DNA of 64,000 nt. Origin: Methylobacterium sp. 10. Its GTDB lineage: Bacteria; Pseudomonadota; Alphaproteobacteria; Rhizobiales; Beijerinckiaceae. Location: assembly GCF_000519085.1 (NCBI RefSeq), contig NZ_KI912577.1:3404035-3468034 (forward strand), written 5' to 3'. The position numbers and the translations under genes were made by a program. This document shows positions 36,095-44,514 of this stretch, piece by piece; positions within the stretch are counted from its first letter, which is position 1, and every line of letters begins with the position of its first letter. Below the pieces are notes generated by a model. It searched no databases and was not told the origin of the DNA. It saw only the letters and a list, made by a program, of their open reading frames with translations.

Positions 36095-36876
36095 GCGGCG
36101 AGCACCGAGGAGACGAGGAGCTGGGTGTAGGCGGCCTGGGGGTCGTCGAGGACCTGGTCGGTCAGCCCGGTCTCGATCACCCGGCCGCCACGCATGACGA
36201 GGACGCGGTGCGAGAGCAGGCGCGCCACGGCGAGGTCGTGGGTCACGATGATCACCGCGAGGCCGAGTTCGGCCACCAGCCCCCGGATCATGTCGAGGAG
36301 GCGGGCCTGGACCGAGACGTCGAGGCCCGAGGTCGGCTCGTCCATGAGCACGAGGCGGGGCGCGGTGACGAGGTTGCGGGCGATCTGCAGGCGCTGGCGC
36401 ATGCCGCCGGAGAAGCGCGTCGGCGGGTCGTCGACCCGGTCGGGGGCGATCTCGACGCGGGCGAGCCAGTCGAGGGCTGTGGCGCGGATGCGTCCGTAAT
36501 GGCGGTCCCCCACGCCCATCAGGCGCTCGCCGACATTGCCGCCGGCCGAGACCGCCATGCGCAGCCCCTGCGTGGCGTCCTGGCGCACGAAGCCCCAGTC
36601 GGTGCGCATCAGGGCGCGGCGATCGACGACGCTCAGGGCGGCGAGGTCACGGGTCGCCCCGTCCCGCATGCGGTAGGAGACCGTTCCGGCATCGGCCGCG
36701 ACCTCGCCCGCGATCAGCGAGAGAAGGGTCGACTTGCCGGAGCCCGATTCACCGACCACCGCGAGGACCTCGCCGGGATCGAGGGTGAAGCCGATGCCGT
36801 CGCAGGCGAGGCGCCGGCCGTAGCGCTTCGTCAGGCCGTCGACGTTAAGCAAAGGTTCGGTGAGCAGGGGTTCCAT
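36091..36876 (-). CDS. phnK: C-P lyase complex ABC-type ATPase PhnK
   Basis: A 261-residue ABC ATPase that binds the PhnGHIJ core complex. Walker A GESGSGKST, Q-loop FVRQDATQGLRM, signature FSGGMRQRLQIARNL and Walker B LVLMDEPTSGLD are visible. The ATG at 36876 overlaps the phnJ stop. Confidence 0.95.
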   Translation of the reverse strand: MEPLLTEPLLNVDGLTKRYGRRLACDGIGFTLDPGEVLAVVGESGSGKSTLLSLIAGEVAADAGTVSYRMRDGATRDLAALSVVDRRALMRTDWGFVRQDATQGLRMAVSAGGNVGERLMGVGDRHYGRIRATALDWLARVEIAPDRVDDPPTRFSGGMRQRLQIARNLVTAPRLVLMDEPTSGLDVSVQARLLDMIRGLVAELGLAVIIVTHDLAVARLLSHRVLVMRGGRVIETGLTDQVLDDPQAAYTQLLVSSVLAA

Positions 36877-37751
36877 CAGGCGGCCTCTCCCGTGTGGCCG
36901 TCGGCGCGGCGGGTCTCGCAATGGTCGGTGTCCGAGCAGACGAACATCCGCCCGCCGGCATCGTCGAGGACGACCTCGTCGAGGTAGACGTCCTCCGCCC
37001 CACAGAGGGCGCAAGGGCGGTCGAAGCTCTGGACCCGGAACGGATGGTCCTCGAAATCGAGGCTGCGCACCCGTGTGTAGGGGGGAATCGCATAGATTCG
37101 CTTCTCGCGGCCCGCGCCGAAGAGCTGGAGCGCGGGGCAATCGTCCATCTTCGGGTTGTCGAACTTCGGAGTCGGGGAGGGGTCCATCACGTAGCGGCCG
37201 GCCACCTCCACCGGATAGGCGTAGGTGGTGGCGATGTGGCCGTGGCGGGCGATGTCCTCGTAGAGCTTCACGTGCATGAGGCCGTATTCGGCCAGGGCGT
37301 GAAGCTGGCGCGTCTCGGTCTCGCGCGGCTCGAGGAAGCGCAGCGGCTCGGGAATCGGCACCTGGTAGACGAGCACCTGCCCCTCGGCCAGCGGCGCTTC
37401 CGGGATGCGGTGGCGGGTCTGGATCACCGTGGCCTCGGCCGTACGCGTAGTCGTGGCGATCCCGGCGGTGGCCGTGAAGAAGCGGCGGATCGAGACCGCG
37501 TTGGTGGTGTCGTCCGCGCCCTGGTCGATCACCTTGAGCACGTCGGATGCGCCCAGGATCGCGGCGGTGACCTGCACCCCGCCCGTGCCCCAGCCATAGG
37601 GCATCGGCATCTCGCGGGCGGCGAAGGGCACCTGGTAGCCGGGGATCGCGATGGCCTTGAGGATGGCCCGGCGGATCATCCGCTTCGTGCCCTCGTCGAG
37701 ATAGGCGAAGTTGTAGCCGGTGCCCGGCGACGTGGTAATCTGCGGGTTCAT
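36876..37751 (-). CDS. phnJ: C-P lyase radical-SAM subunit PhnJ
   Basis: A 291-residue protein that carries out the radical S-adenosylmethionine cleavage of the carbon-phosphorus bond. The cluster and active-site cysteines C247, C250, C272 and C278 (CALC and a distal pair) are in the same pattern as in E. coli PhnJ. The YNFAYLDEGTKRMIRRAILKA-type N-terminus is characteristic. It overlaps phnI upstream by 4 bases and phnK downstream by 1 base. Confidence 0.97.
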   Translation of the reverse strand: MNPQITTSPGTGYNFAYLDEGTKRMIRRAILKAIAIPGYQVPFAAREMPMPYGWGTGGVQVTAAILGASDVLKVIDQGADDTTNAVSIRRFFTATAGIATTTRTAEATVIQTRHRIPEAPLAEGQVLVYQVPIPEPLRFLEPRETETRQLHALAEYGLMHVKLYEDIARHGHIATTYAYPVEVAGRYVMDPSPTPKFDNPKMDDCPALQLFGAGREKRIYAIPPYTRVRSLDFEDHPFRVQSFDRPCALCGAEDVYLDEVVLDDAGGRMFVCSDTDHCETRRADGHTGEAA

Positions 37752-38863
37752 TCGGCGGCCTCCCGCAGGGTGGGTTCGTCCGGCTCGGCCGTCCGGGCGG
37801 CGTGCTCGGCGCGCAGGCGCCGGACTAGGTCGAGCTCGGCCTGGAAGTCGACGTAGTGCGGCAGCTTCATGTGCTCGACGAAGCCCGTCGCCTGCAGGCT
37901 GTCGCAATGGGCCAGCACGAATTCCTGGTCCTGGGCCGGCACCACCACGGCCTCGCCGAGTTCGGCCGCCCGCAGGGAGCGGTCCACCAGCGCCATGGCC
38001 ATGGCCTTGCGCTCGCCCTGGCCGAAGACGAGGCCGTAGCCGCGGGTGAATTGCGGCGGCACCGCCCCGTGGCCGTGGAACTGGTTGATCATCTGGCACT
38101 CGGTCATGTCCACCGTGCCGAGGCTGACGGGGAAGCCGAGCTCTTCCGGCGTGAAGTCGAGCTCCACGGTCCCGACCCGGATCTCGCCGACGAAGGGGTG
38201 GTTGCGGCCGTAGCCGCGCTGCGTCGAGTAGCCCAGCGCCAGGATGAAACCCTCGTCGCCCCGCGCCAGCCCCTGCAGCCGGACCGCGCGGTCGGCGGGG
38301 TAGTCCACCGGCTCGCGGGTGAGGTCGCCCACGGGCGCGCCGTCGTCCGGCGGCGAGGGTTCGAGCAGGCCGGCCTGCCCCAGGAGATCGGTCACACGCG
38401 GGCAGGCGGCGGCATCGGCCTCCGGCTCGGCCTCGGCGGCGGGTCCGGGGACGGCGCCGGCGGCCAGGGCGAAATCGACGAGGCGGTGGGTGTAGTCGAA
38501 GGTCGGGCCGAGGACCTGACCGCCGGGCAAGTCCTTGAAGGTGGCGGAGATGCGCCGCGCCAGGGTCATCGCGCCGGTGTCGAGGGCCTCCGTGGCGCCG
38601 AAGCGCGGGAGGGTGGTGCGGTAGGCACGCACCAGGAACACCGCCTCCACCACGTCGCCGCGGGCCTGTTTCAGGGCGAGGGCGGCGAGATCGGGATCGT
38701 AGAGGGACCCCTCGGTCATCACCCGGTCGACGAGGAGGCGCATCTGCTCGCGGATTTGCGCCACGGTGAGGTCGGGCACGGCCGGGTCGCCGCGCCGGAT
38801 TTCCGCCAGCAGCCGGTGGGCATTGTCGATGGCGGCCTCGCCGCCCTTCACCGCTACGTACAT
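37748..38863 (-). CDS. phnI: C-P lyase nucleosidase subunit PhnI
   Basis: A 371-residue core subunit that, with the PhnGHL proteins, transfers the phosphonate to the ribose of ATP. The start MYVAVKGGEAAIDNAH, the YSTQRGYGRNHPF stretch and the HCDSLQATGFVEHMKLPHYVDF stretch (given here in part) are PhnI signatures. GGAGG lies ahead of the ATG at 38863. The gene overlaps phnH by a few bases. Confidence 0.96.
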   Translation of the reverse strand: MYVAVKGGEAAIDNAHRLLAEIRRGDPAVPDLTVAQIREQMRLLVDRVMTEGSLYDPDLAALALKQARGDVVEAVFLVRAYRTTLPRFGATEALDTGAMTLARRISATFKDLPGGQVLGPTFDYTHRLVDFALAAGAVPGPAAEAEPEADAAACPRVTDLLGQAGLLEPSPPDDGAPVGDLTREPVDYPADRAVRLQGLARGDEGFILALGYSTQRGYGRNHPFVGEIRVGTVELDFTPEELGFPVSLGTVDMTECQMINQFHGHGAVPPQFTRGYGLVFGQGERKAMAMALVDRSLRAAELGEAVVVPAQDQEFVLAHCDSLQATGFVEHMKLPHYVDFQAELDLVRRLRAEHAARTAEPDEPTLREAAE

Positions 38864-39480
38864 GGGGTTGCCTCCGGGGTGACGGGGCGGGCCGAGCGCG
38901 GGAGCCCGGCGAGGCGCCCGGGCGCGACGAGGAGACAGTCGATACCCAGCGGGAAGGAGGCCTGGTTCGCGGCCCAGCGCGACGCCCAATCGGCGGGCAG
39001 GGGGCCGGCATCGAGGCGCACGGTGCCGCGGATGCCCGGCCCCGCGAAGGCCGGGCCGGCGGCGTCGGACAGGGTCTCGACGGCGAGGATCAGGGTGGCG
39101 GAGGCATCCGGGTAGGCAGGGGTCCCCTGCGCGAAATCCGCGAAGGCCGGGCAGCGGGCGGGATCGGCGATCAGCGCGAAGGCGGCCTGTCCAGGTGAGG
39201 CGACGATCGGCGCTCCGGTGTGGAAGCGCAGGAAGCCGGCCACCGCCGGCTCGGCCCGCAGCGGAGCATCGAGCCAGACCGGCGTGTCGGCGTCGGTGAG
39301 CGCCAGCGCCAGGGCCGCGAGTTCCGGCGTGAGCGGGGCAGGGGGCATCAGGGGGGTGTCCAGGGGACGGATGCGGCCGGGCCGGCTCAGGGCCTCCATC
39401 GCGGCGCGGAACACCGCCTGCCCCTCATGGACGGGATCGGCGAAGCCATGGGCGAACTGTCGAGCGAGGTCGTGCGGCAT
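38854..39480 (-). CDS. phnH: C-P lyase core subunit PhnH
   Basis: A 208-residue PhnH, a PLP-transferase-like fold that is structurally part of the PhnGHIJ complex without known catalysis of its own. Recognisable parts are HGFADPVHEGQAVFRAAMEAL and PGIRGTVRLDAG, and the ending region NQASFPLGIDCLLV. The ATG overlaps the phnG stop (ATGA). Confidence 0.93.
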   Translation of the reverse strand: MPHDLARQFAHGFADPVHEGQAVFRAAMEALSRPGRIRPLDTPLMPPAPLTPELAALALALTDADTPVWLDAPLRAEPAVAGFLRFHTGAPIVASPGQAAFALIADPARCPAFADFAQGTPAYPDASATLILAVETLSDAAGPAFAGPGIRGTVRLDAGPLPADWASRWAANQASFPLGIDCLLVAPGRLAGLPRSARPVTPEATPCT

Positions 39481-39959
39481 CAATCCTCTCCCCGCGCCAG
39501 GGTGAAGAAATTCACCCGGGTCGCCGCCGCCTTGCGGGCGGCCTGCCGTGCCGCCTCCGCCCGGCGCGCGGCGATGGCGGCCAATGCCGAATCGAGGGCC
39601 GGGCGCGCCTCCGGGCGCTGCCAATGCGCGTCGAGGATGGCCGCGAGGCGGGCGCGATCCCGGTCGCGCCCGAGATGGTAAGCGAAGCCGGTCTCGCCGC
39701 CGGGCAGGCGCACCGCCGCCCTCGTCACCGTCGCCTCGCCGGCGTTGAACGGCCGGCCATCGCCGCCGATTCGCCCCCGGACCATCACCAGACCGGTCTC
39801 CGCCGGGCGCAGATCCTCCGCCTCGGGGGTGATTCCGGCCTGCGCCAGGGCGGCCCGCAACTCGGCCGGGCTGGCCTGGCCGGCCTGGGCCATCGCAAGA
39901 CGGCGGGCAGCGGGGTCTGGCATCCCCGGCTCAGGTGGTGTTTGGCTGGCACTCGGCAT
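39480..39959 (-). CDS. phnG: C-P lyase core subunit PhnG
   Basis: A 159-residue PhnG, first gene of the C-P lyase operon. RRLAMAQAGQASPAELRAAL near the N-terminus and ETGLVMVRGRIGGDGRPFNAGEATVTR-like text (split here) are typical. I chose the ATG at 39959 because GGAGACC lies 8 bases upstream; Mets at 39977 and 39923 are alternatives. The putative PhnF operator lies just upstream. Confidence 0.93.
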   Translation of the reverse strand: MPSASQTPPEPGMPDPAARRLAMAQAGQASPAELRAALAQAGITPEAEDLRPAETGLVMVRGRIGGDGRPFNAGEATVTRAAVRLPGGETGFAYHLGRDRDRARLAAILDAHWQRPEARPALDSALAAIAARRAEAARQAARKAAATRVNFFTLARGED

Positions 39960-39971
39960 CGATCGGTCTCC

Positions 39972-39993
39972 AGACATGTCTAGATGTATAGAC
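39972..39993. promoter_or_regulatory. Putative PhnF operator in the phnG-phnF intergenic region
   Basis: AGACATGTCT at 39972-39981 is a perfect palindrome. GTCTAGAT (39978-39985) and GTATAGAC (39986-39993) lie head to tail. GTATAGAC matches the GTMTAKAC core described for HutC-subfamily GntR regulators exactly and GTCTAGAT matches it at seven of eight positions. The site lies between the divergent phnG and phnF genes, where an autoregulatory PhnF site would be expected. Confidence 0.6.
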
Positions 39994-40043
39994 AAGAGGA
40001 TGATCAGGCGCAAGGATTTTCGGGCGGGCTATGCGAGCGATCC

Positions 40044-40790
40044 ATGAATGAGGCGGGCGACAGCCCCGTGACAGCGCTCCGGCGCGGGGGCGGTCTCGCG
40101 GCATGGCGGCAGATCGCGGATGCGCTGGCGGGCGAGATCCGCGGCGGGGCGCTCGCCGCCGGGGCGCAGCTGCCGGCCGAATCGGCGCTCGCCGCGCGCT
40201 TCGGCGTGAACCGGCACACGGTGCGCCGGGCGCTCGGCGTGCTTGCCGAGGACGGGCTGGTGCGCACGACGCAGGGCAAGGGCAGCTTCGTGGAGCAGGG
40301 TCCGATCCCCTATCCGATCGGGCCCCGGACCCGATTCTCCGAGATCGTCACGCGCACGGGCCGCGAGGCCTGGGGCGACCTGATCGCGGCCGCGACGGTG
40401 CCGGCCGATGTGGGCTGGGCCGAGGCCCTGGGGATCGCCCCCGGCGCACCGATCCTCGAACTCCACACCGTGCACCGGGCCGACGGCGCCCCGATCTCGA
40501 CGGCCCGGACCTGCCTGCCCCTGCCGCGCTTCTCCGGCTTCGACGCGGCCTACGCCGCCAGCGGCTCGATCACCCGCGCCTATGCGGGCTACGGGGTCGC
40601 CGACTACACCCGACTCTCGACCCGGATCGGCGCCCGCCCCGCAGACGCCGAGGAGGCGGCCCGCCTCGACATCGCCCCCGGCCGCAGCCTGATCGTCCTG
40701 TCGAGCGTGAACGTGGACAGCGACGGCCAGCGCATCCAGGCCACCCGCAGCCTGTTCGCCGCCGACCGGGTGGAGCTGGTGGTGGAGTGA
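40044..40790 (+). CDS. phnF: Phosphonate metabolism regulator PhnF (GntR/UTRA)
   Basis: A 248-residue GntR-family repressor with an N-terminal winged helix (AAWRQIADALAGEIRGG, LAARFGVNRHTVRRAL) and a UTRA effector domain to the end. It is divergent from phnG, which is the standard phnF position. The Met at 40044 is preferred; an upstream start at 39984 would lie inside the putative operator. Confidence 0.92.
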   Translation: MNEAGDSPVTALRRGGGLAAWRQIADALAGEIRGGALAAGAQLPAESALAARFGVNRHTVRRALGVLAEDGLVRTTQGKGSFVEQGPIPYPIGPRTRFSEIVTRTGREAWGDLIAAATVPADVGWAEALGIAPGAPILELHTVHRADGAPISTARTCLPLPRFSGFDAAYAASGSITRAYAGYGVADYTRLSTRIGARPADAEEAARLDIAPGRSLIVLSSVNVDSDGQRIQATRSLFAADRVELVVE

Positions 40791-41277
40791 TCGCCCGTCT
40801 CGGTGAGGACGACACCATCGACTGAAGCGACCGGGCGCGTGAAACCCGCGATCCAGTCGTCGGCGGAACGGCGCGACTACGGTTCAGGTGGAGAAGCGTG
40901 GGATACCTGCGGGCGTCCTCTGTCTCGGGAGGCTAACGGACTCACACGGCTGCTCGACGGCTGTGCCCTCTATCCTAGGGGGTTCGGCATGAGGCGCGAC
41001 GGGCCCCCTCTCCCGTTTGGGAGAGGGACAGGGTGAGGGGCGTGGCCCCTCCGGAGTGGTCACACACCTCACCCTGTCCCTCTCCTTCCAGGAGAGGGGA
41101 CCCGCTCGCCCCGCGAGATGTGTGAACATCGTAGCCTTGTGGGGAGGAGGTGGGGGTTGGGGGTGGAGGGGTGCCCCTCATGGCCCAGAGTCTGGCGGAA
41201 CAACCCCAACTCCTGACCTCTCCCCATAGGGGAAGAGGGACGCGTCGAGCTTCCGAGGCGATCAGCCCGATCGCGCC
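40791..41277. other. Intergenic region with inverted repeat, no gene
   Basis: About 487 bases between phnF and the convergent PACE efflux gene. It contains the 19-bp inverted repeat listed separately and purine/pyrimidine-biased, G-rich runs. No frame has coding features. Confidence 0.6.
41020..41085. repeat. 19-bp perfect inverted repeat, 28-base spacer
   Basis: GGAGAGGGACAGGGTGAGG at 41020-41038 is complementary to 41067-41085. Both arms are flanked by further CCCTCTCC/GGAGAGGG text, giving nested pairing. It resembles dispersed intergenic repeats seen in GC-rich genomes. It lies between convergent genes, so it could serve as a bidirectional transcript end. Confidence 0.75.
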
Positions 41278-41721
41278 TCAGGCGGACGGCTCGGGCGCCC
41301 CCTTGCCCCAGCCCGGCAGGGGGAAGGCCCGGTCGTAGGTCAGGTTGAAGACGAAGGCGTAGACCACGTAGAAGGCCGCGATCGCAAGATCCATGAAGAA
41401 GGCCTGCGCGAGGCCGATGCCGAGATACCAGGCGATCGGCGGCAGCAGGATCATGAGCAGGCCCGCCTCGAACAGCACGGCGTGCCCCACCCGCAGGAGG
41501 AGGCTCTTGCGCGTGTGCCCGATGAACCGCTGCATCGCCCGGTCGAAGCCGAGGTTGTAGACATAGTTCCAGGCCGTCGCGATCAGGGCGCTGCCGGTGC
41601 CGATCACCCCCATGTCGGAGGCGTGCAGCCCGAACAGCACGGTGCCGAACGGAACGATGAGTGCCAGCCCGAACAGCTCGAACAGGAGGGCGTGGCGGAT
41701 ACGGTCACGGGTGCTGCGCAT
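41278..41721 (-). CDS. PACE family biocide/multidrug efflux transporter
   Basis: A 147-residue membrane protein with four transmembrane helices built from two BTP (bacterial transmembrane pair) domains, as in AceI. The essential acidic residue E15 is present in LLFELFGLALIVPFG. FNLTYDRAF near the C-terminus mirrors NLGFDRAMQRF in the first half. Known members export chlorhexidine or polyamines. It is divergent from a LysR gene, the usual arrangement for this family. Confidence 0.9.
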   Translation of the reverse strand: MRSTRDRIRHALLFELFGLALIVPFGTVLFGLHASDMGVIGTGSALIATAWNYVYNLGFDRAMQRFIGHTRKSLLLRVGHAVLFEAGLLMILLPPIAWYLGIGLAQAFFMDLAIAAFYVVYAFVFNLTYDRAFPLPGWGKGAPEPSA

Positions 41722-41792
41722 GGTCTCGTCTCAAAAAGCCTCGTTGGTTCGCGGTCTTCTATCTGCCATACCCCCTTCGGCAAGTTAGGACA

Positions 41793-41809
41793 TATCTGAG
41801 GATCAGATA
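41793..41809. promoter_or_regulatory. 7-bp inverted repeat upstream of LysR gene
   Basis: TATCTGA and TCAGATA flank a 3-base centre immediately before the LysR start codon, in the 89-base divergent promoter shared with the PACE efflux gene. A LysR binding site is a reasonable guess; position so close to the ATG would fit autorepression. Confidence 0.35.
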
Positions 41810-41810
41810 G

Positions 41811-42719
41811 ATGGCGGTCTCGCTCGATCAGCTCCAGGCTTTCGTGGCGGCCGCCGAAGCCGGCTCCTTCTCCGGTGCCGCCCGCGTGCTGCGCAAGGCA
41901 CAGTCGGCCGTCAGCACCCAAGTGGCGAATCTCGAGGCCGATCTCGGGGTCACGCTGTTCAGCCGGGCCGGCCGGAACCCGGTGCTCACCCCGGCGGGGG
42001 AACGGCTGCTGCTGGAGGCGCGCGTGGTGCTGGACCGGCGCGAGCACCTGATCGGCGTGGCGACCAGCCTGGAGCAGCGGGTGGAGAACCGGCTGGTGGT
42101 GGCCATCGACGAACTCTATCCCGAGCATGCGCTCGGCGCCCTCTTCGCCGACTTCGCCCGGCACTTCCCCTTCGTCGAGCTGGAACTGCTCTTCCCGCTG
42201 ATGGAGGATGTCAGCCGCATGGTGCAGTCCGGCGCCGCCGACCTCGGCGTGATGTGGCGCCAGGAGGTACTGCCCACGGAACTCGGCTTCCAGACCATCG
42301 GCTGGGTGCCCCTCAAGCTCGTCTGCGGGCGGGACCATCCGCTCGCCAAGGCACGGGTGGAGTGGGAGGAACTGAAGCGCCACCGCCAGATCCTGGTCGC
42401 CGCGCGCAGCGACGGGCCGGAGAAGCGCCGCCTGCGCGTGGCCGCCGAGGTGTGGTGGGTAGAGAGCCACTGGGTGATCCTGGAACTGGTGAAGCACGGG
42501 ATCGGCTGGGCCTTCGTCACCGACCACGTCATCGCCTCGTCGCTCACGGCGCCGCACCTGGTCACGCCGGACCTGCAGTTCGACGCGGGCGACTGGCCGA
42601 TCGCCCTGGAGCTGGTCTGGCACAAGCAGCGGCCCTGCGGCCCCGCCGCGGCCTGGCTGCGCGAGCGCTTCGCGGCGGAGCGGATCGGCCCCGTCTCACG
42701 GGATGGACAGACGGGCTGA
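41811..42719 (+). CDS. LysR family transcriptional regulator of PACE efflux gene
   Basis: A 302-residue LysR protein, with winged helix at residues 5-65 (LDQLQAFVAAAEAGSFSGAARVL, QSAVSTQVANLEADLGVTLFSR in part) and an effector domain after residue 90. It is divergent from the PACE gene, as AceR is from aceI, and so is the likely regulator of that gene. It converges on phnE with 26 bases between the stops. Confidence 0.9.
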   Translation: MAVSLDQLQAFVAAAEAGSFSGAARVLRKAQSAVSTQVANLEADLGVTLFSRAGRNPVLTPAGERLLLEARVVLDRREHLIGVATSLEQRVENRLVVAIDELYPEHALGALFADFARHFPFVELELLFPLMEDVSRMVQSGAADLGVMWRQEVLPTELGFQTIGWVPLKLVCGRDHPLAKARVEWEELKRHRQILVAARSDGPEKRRLRVAAEVWWVESHWVILELVKHGIGWAFVTDHVIASSLTAPHLVTPDLQFDAGDWPIALELVWHKQRPCGPAAAWLRERFAAERIGPVSRDGQTG

Positions 42720-42745
42720 CGGAGAGGGCCGGGCAGACCTCCCGC

Positions 42746-43597
42746 TCAGGTCGTCGCGCCGCCGATCAGGGCCCGGCGCAGGCGCCCGGAGACGGCGTCG
42801 ATGATCGCCACGGTGATGAGGATCATCAGGATCAGGAAGGCGACCTGGCGCAGTTCGAGGACGCGGATCAACTCGGTCAGGTACTGGCCGATTCCGCCTG
42901 CGCCGACGATGCCGATGATGGTGGCCGAGCGGGTGTTCGACTCGAAGAAGTACAGCACCTGGCTGCCGAGCACCGGCAGCACCGCCGGGACGAGGCCGAA
43001 GCGGATACGGTGCAACTCGGCGCCACCGGAGGCGGAGACGCCCTCGCCGGCCCTGCCATCGACGGTCTCGACCGCTTCCGAGAACAGTTTGCCCAGCGCC
43101 CCGACATCCGCGCAGGCGATGGCGAGCGCCCCGGCAAAGGGGCCGAGTCCGACCACGTTGATCCAGATCAGCGCCCAGATCAGCACGTCGACGGAGCGCA
43201 CCACGTCGAGGCCGCGCCGGACGGTGAAATGCACGAAGGGATTGGGCACGACGTTGCGGGCGGCCAGGAACGCCACGGGAAACGCCAGGATCGCCGCCGT
43301 CAGCGTCCCGATGAAGGCGATGCCGAGGGTCTCGGCGAGCGCCTGCAGGAAGGCCCAGGCCCGCCCGCCGGTCTCCGGCGGCAGCATCATGAGGCTGAAC
43401 TCGCCGAGGCGGCCGAGGCCATTGAGAAGGCGGGCGGCGGAGAAATCGAGGCGCACCAGCGCGTAGCCCGACACAGCGACGAGGGCGGCGAGGGCGAGCC
43501 CCGCGAGCAAGCGGGCGCGCCAGGCCGGGCGGAAGCTTTCGGGAAAGCGCCGGCGCAGGGCGGCGATCTCCGCCGGATCGATCTCGGGACCGGTCAT
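42746..43597 (-). CDS. phnE: Phosphonate ABC transporter permease PhnE (second copy)
   Basis: A 283-residue inner-membrane permease with about six helices. The EAA-type loop lies near GALGKLFSEAVETVD, and the motif IIGIVGAGGIGQYL is typical of PhnE. The ATG at 43597 overlaps the stop of the preceding permease by 4 bases. The pair forms a heterodimeric channel with PhnC as ATPase. Confidence 0.92.
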   Translation of the reverse strand: MTGPEIDPAEIAALRRRFPESFRPAWRARLLAGLALAALVAVSGYALVRLDFSAARLLNGLGRLGEFSLMMLPPETGGRAWAFLQALAETLGIAFIGTLTAAILAFPVAFLAARNVVPNPFVHFTVRRGLDVVRSVDVLIWALIWINVVGLGPFAGALAIACADVGALGKLFSEAVETVDGRAGEGVSASGGAELHRIRFGLVPAVLPVLGSQVLYFFESNTRSATIIGIVGAGGIGQYLTELIRVLELRQVAFLILMILITVAIIDAVSGRLRRALIGGATT

Positions 43598-44472
43598 CGC
43601 AGGCTCCCGAGGAGGTGGTGGCGCACGCGCTCGGTGCCGAGGTCGATCGCCATCACGGTGAGGATGATCAGGACCAGGATCGCGCTGACGTCGGCGTAGT
43701 AGAAATTGCGGATCGCCACGAGGAGCTCCTGCCCGATGCCGCCGGCGCCGACGAAGCCCATGACGCCCGCGCCCCGCACGTTGATCTCGAAGCGCAGCAG
43801 CCCGTAGGAGACGAAGTTCGACAGCACCTGCGGCAGCACGGCGAAGCGCAGGGTCTCGATCCGCCCCGCCCCGGCGGCGGTGAGGCTCTCCACCGGCTTC
43901 ATGTCGATATTCTCGACGACCTCCGAGAACAGCTTGCCCAGCGCCCCCGTGGTGTGGATCGCCAGCGCCAGCACGCCCACCATCGGACCTAAGCCGAAGG
44001 CGATGACGAAGAGCAGCGCGAACACGATCTCGGGCACCGTGCGGCAGAATTCGAGCCCGCGCCGCACCAGGAAACAGGCCGTCCGGCTGCCGGTCACGTT
44101 GGCGGCGGCGGAGAAACACAGAAGGACGCCGCCGATGGCCCCCAGCAAGGTGCCGAGATAGGCCATCAGCAAGGTCTCGCCCAGGAGAGCCAGCCATTTC
44201 GGCCAGCCCCAGTACCATTCGGCGAGATCCCCCGGCAGGTTCGCCAGGCTGAGATGAGGCAGGATCTGGGCGATGTAGTCGGTGAACCGGCCGATATTGG
44301 CCGCGAGCACCAGGGGACGCACCTCCGCGGCGTGGGCGGCGAGCCCCGCGAGGACGACGATCACGGCGAGGCCGGCCCAGGTCCGGCGCCGGGTCGCGGC
44401 GACGGCCGCGTCGTAGGCCCCCGCCAGGGCGACGGCCCGGTCCGGGGGCAGGGGCGTGATCCGCTCAGGCAT
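43594..44472 (-). CDS. phnE: Phosphonate ABC transporter permease PhnE (first copy)
   Basis: A 292-residue permease related to the next gene. GALGKLFSEVVENIDMKP and GVMGFVGAGGIGQEL are the family motifs. It follows phnD by 42 bases. The N-terminal 30 residues are cytoplasmic, and helix 1 begins at about residue 31. Confidence 0.92.
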   Translation of the reverse strand: MPERITPLPPDRAVALAGAYDAAVAATRRRTWAGLAVIVVLAGLAAHAAEVRPLVLAANIGRFTDYIAQILPHLSLANLPGDLAEWYWGWPKWLALLGETLLMAYLGTLLGAIGGVLLCFSAAANVTGSRTACFLVRRGLEFCRTVPEIVFALLFVIAFGLGPMVGVLALAIHTTGALGKLFSEVVENIDMKPVESLTAAGAGRIETLRFAVLPQVLSNFVSYGLLRFEINVRGAGVMGFVGAGGIGQELLVAIRNFYYADVSAILVLIILTVMAIDLGTERVRHHLLGSLR

Positions 44473-44514
44473 CGGTCGTTACCGGCGGTGCCGCGTGGAT
44501 CGGGACAGGTCGGG

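Noticed and set aside
41000..41110. CRISPR-like repeat array
   Set aside because: There are only two arms and they are inverted, not direct repeats with spacers; no cas genes are near.
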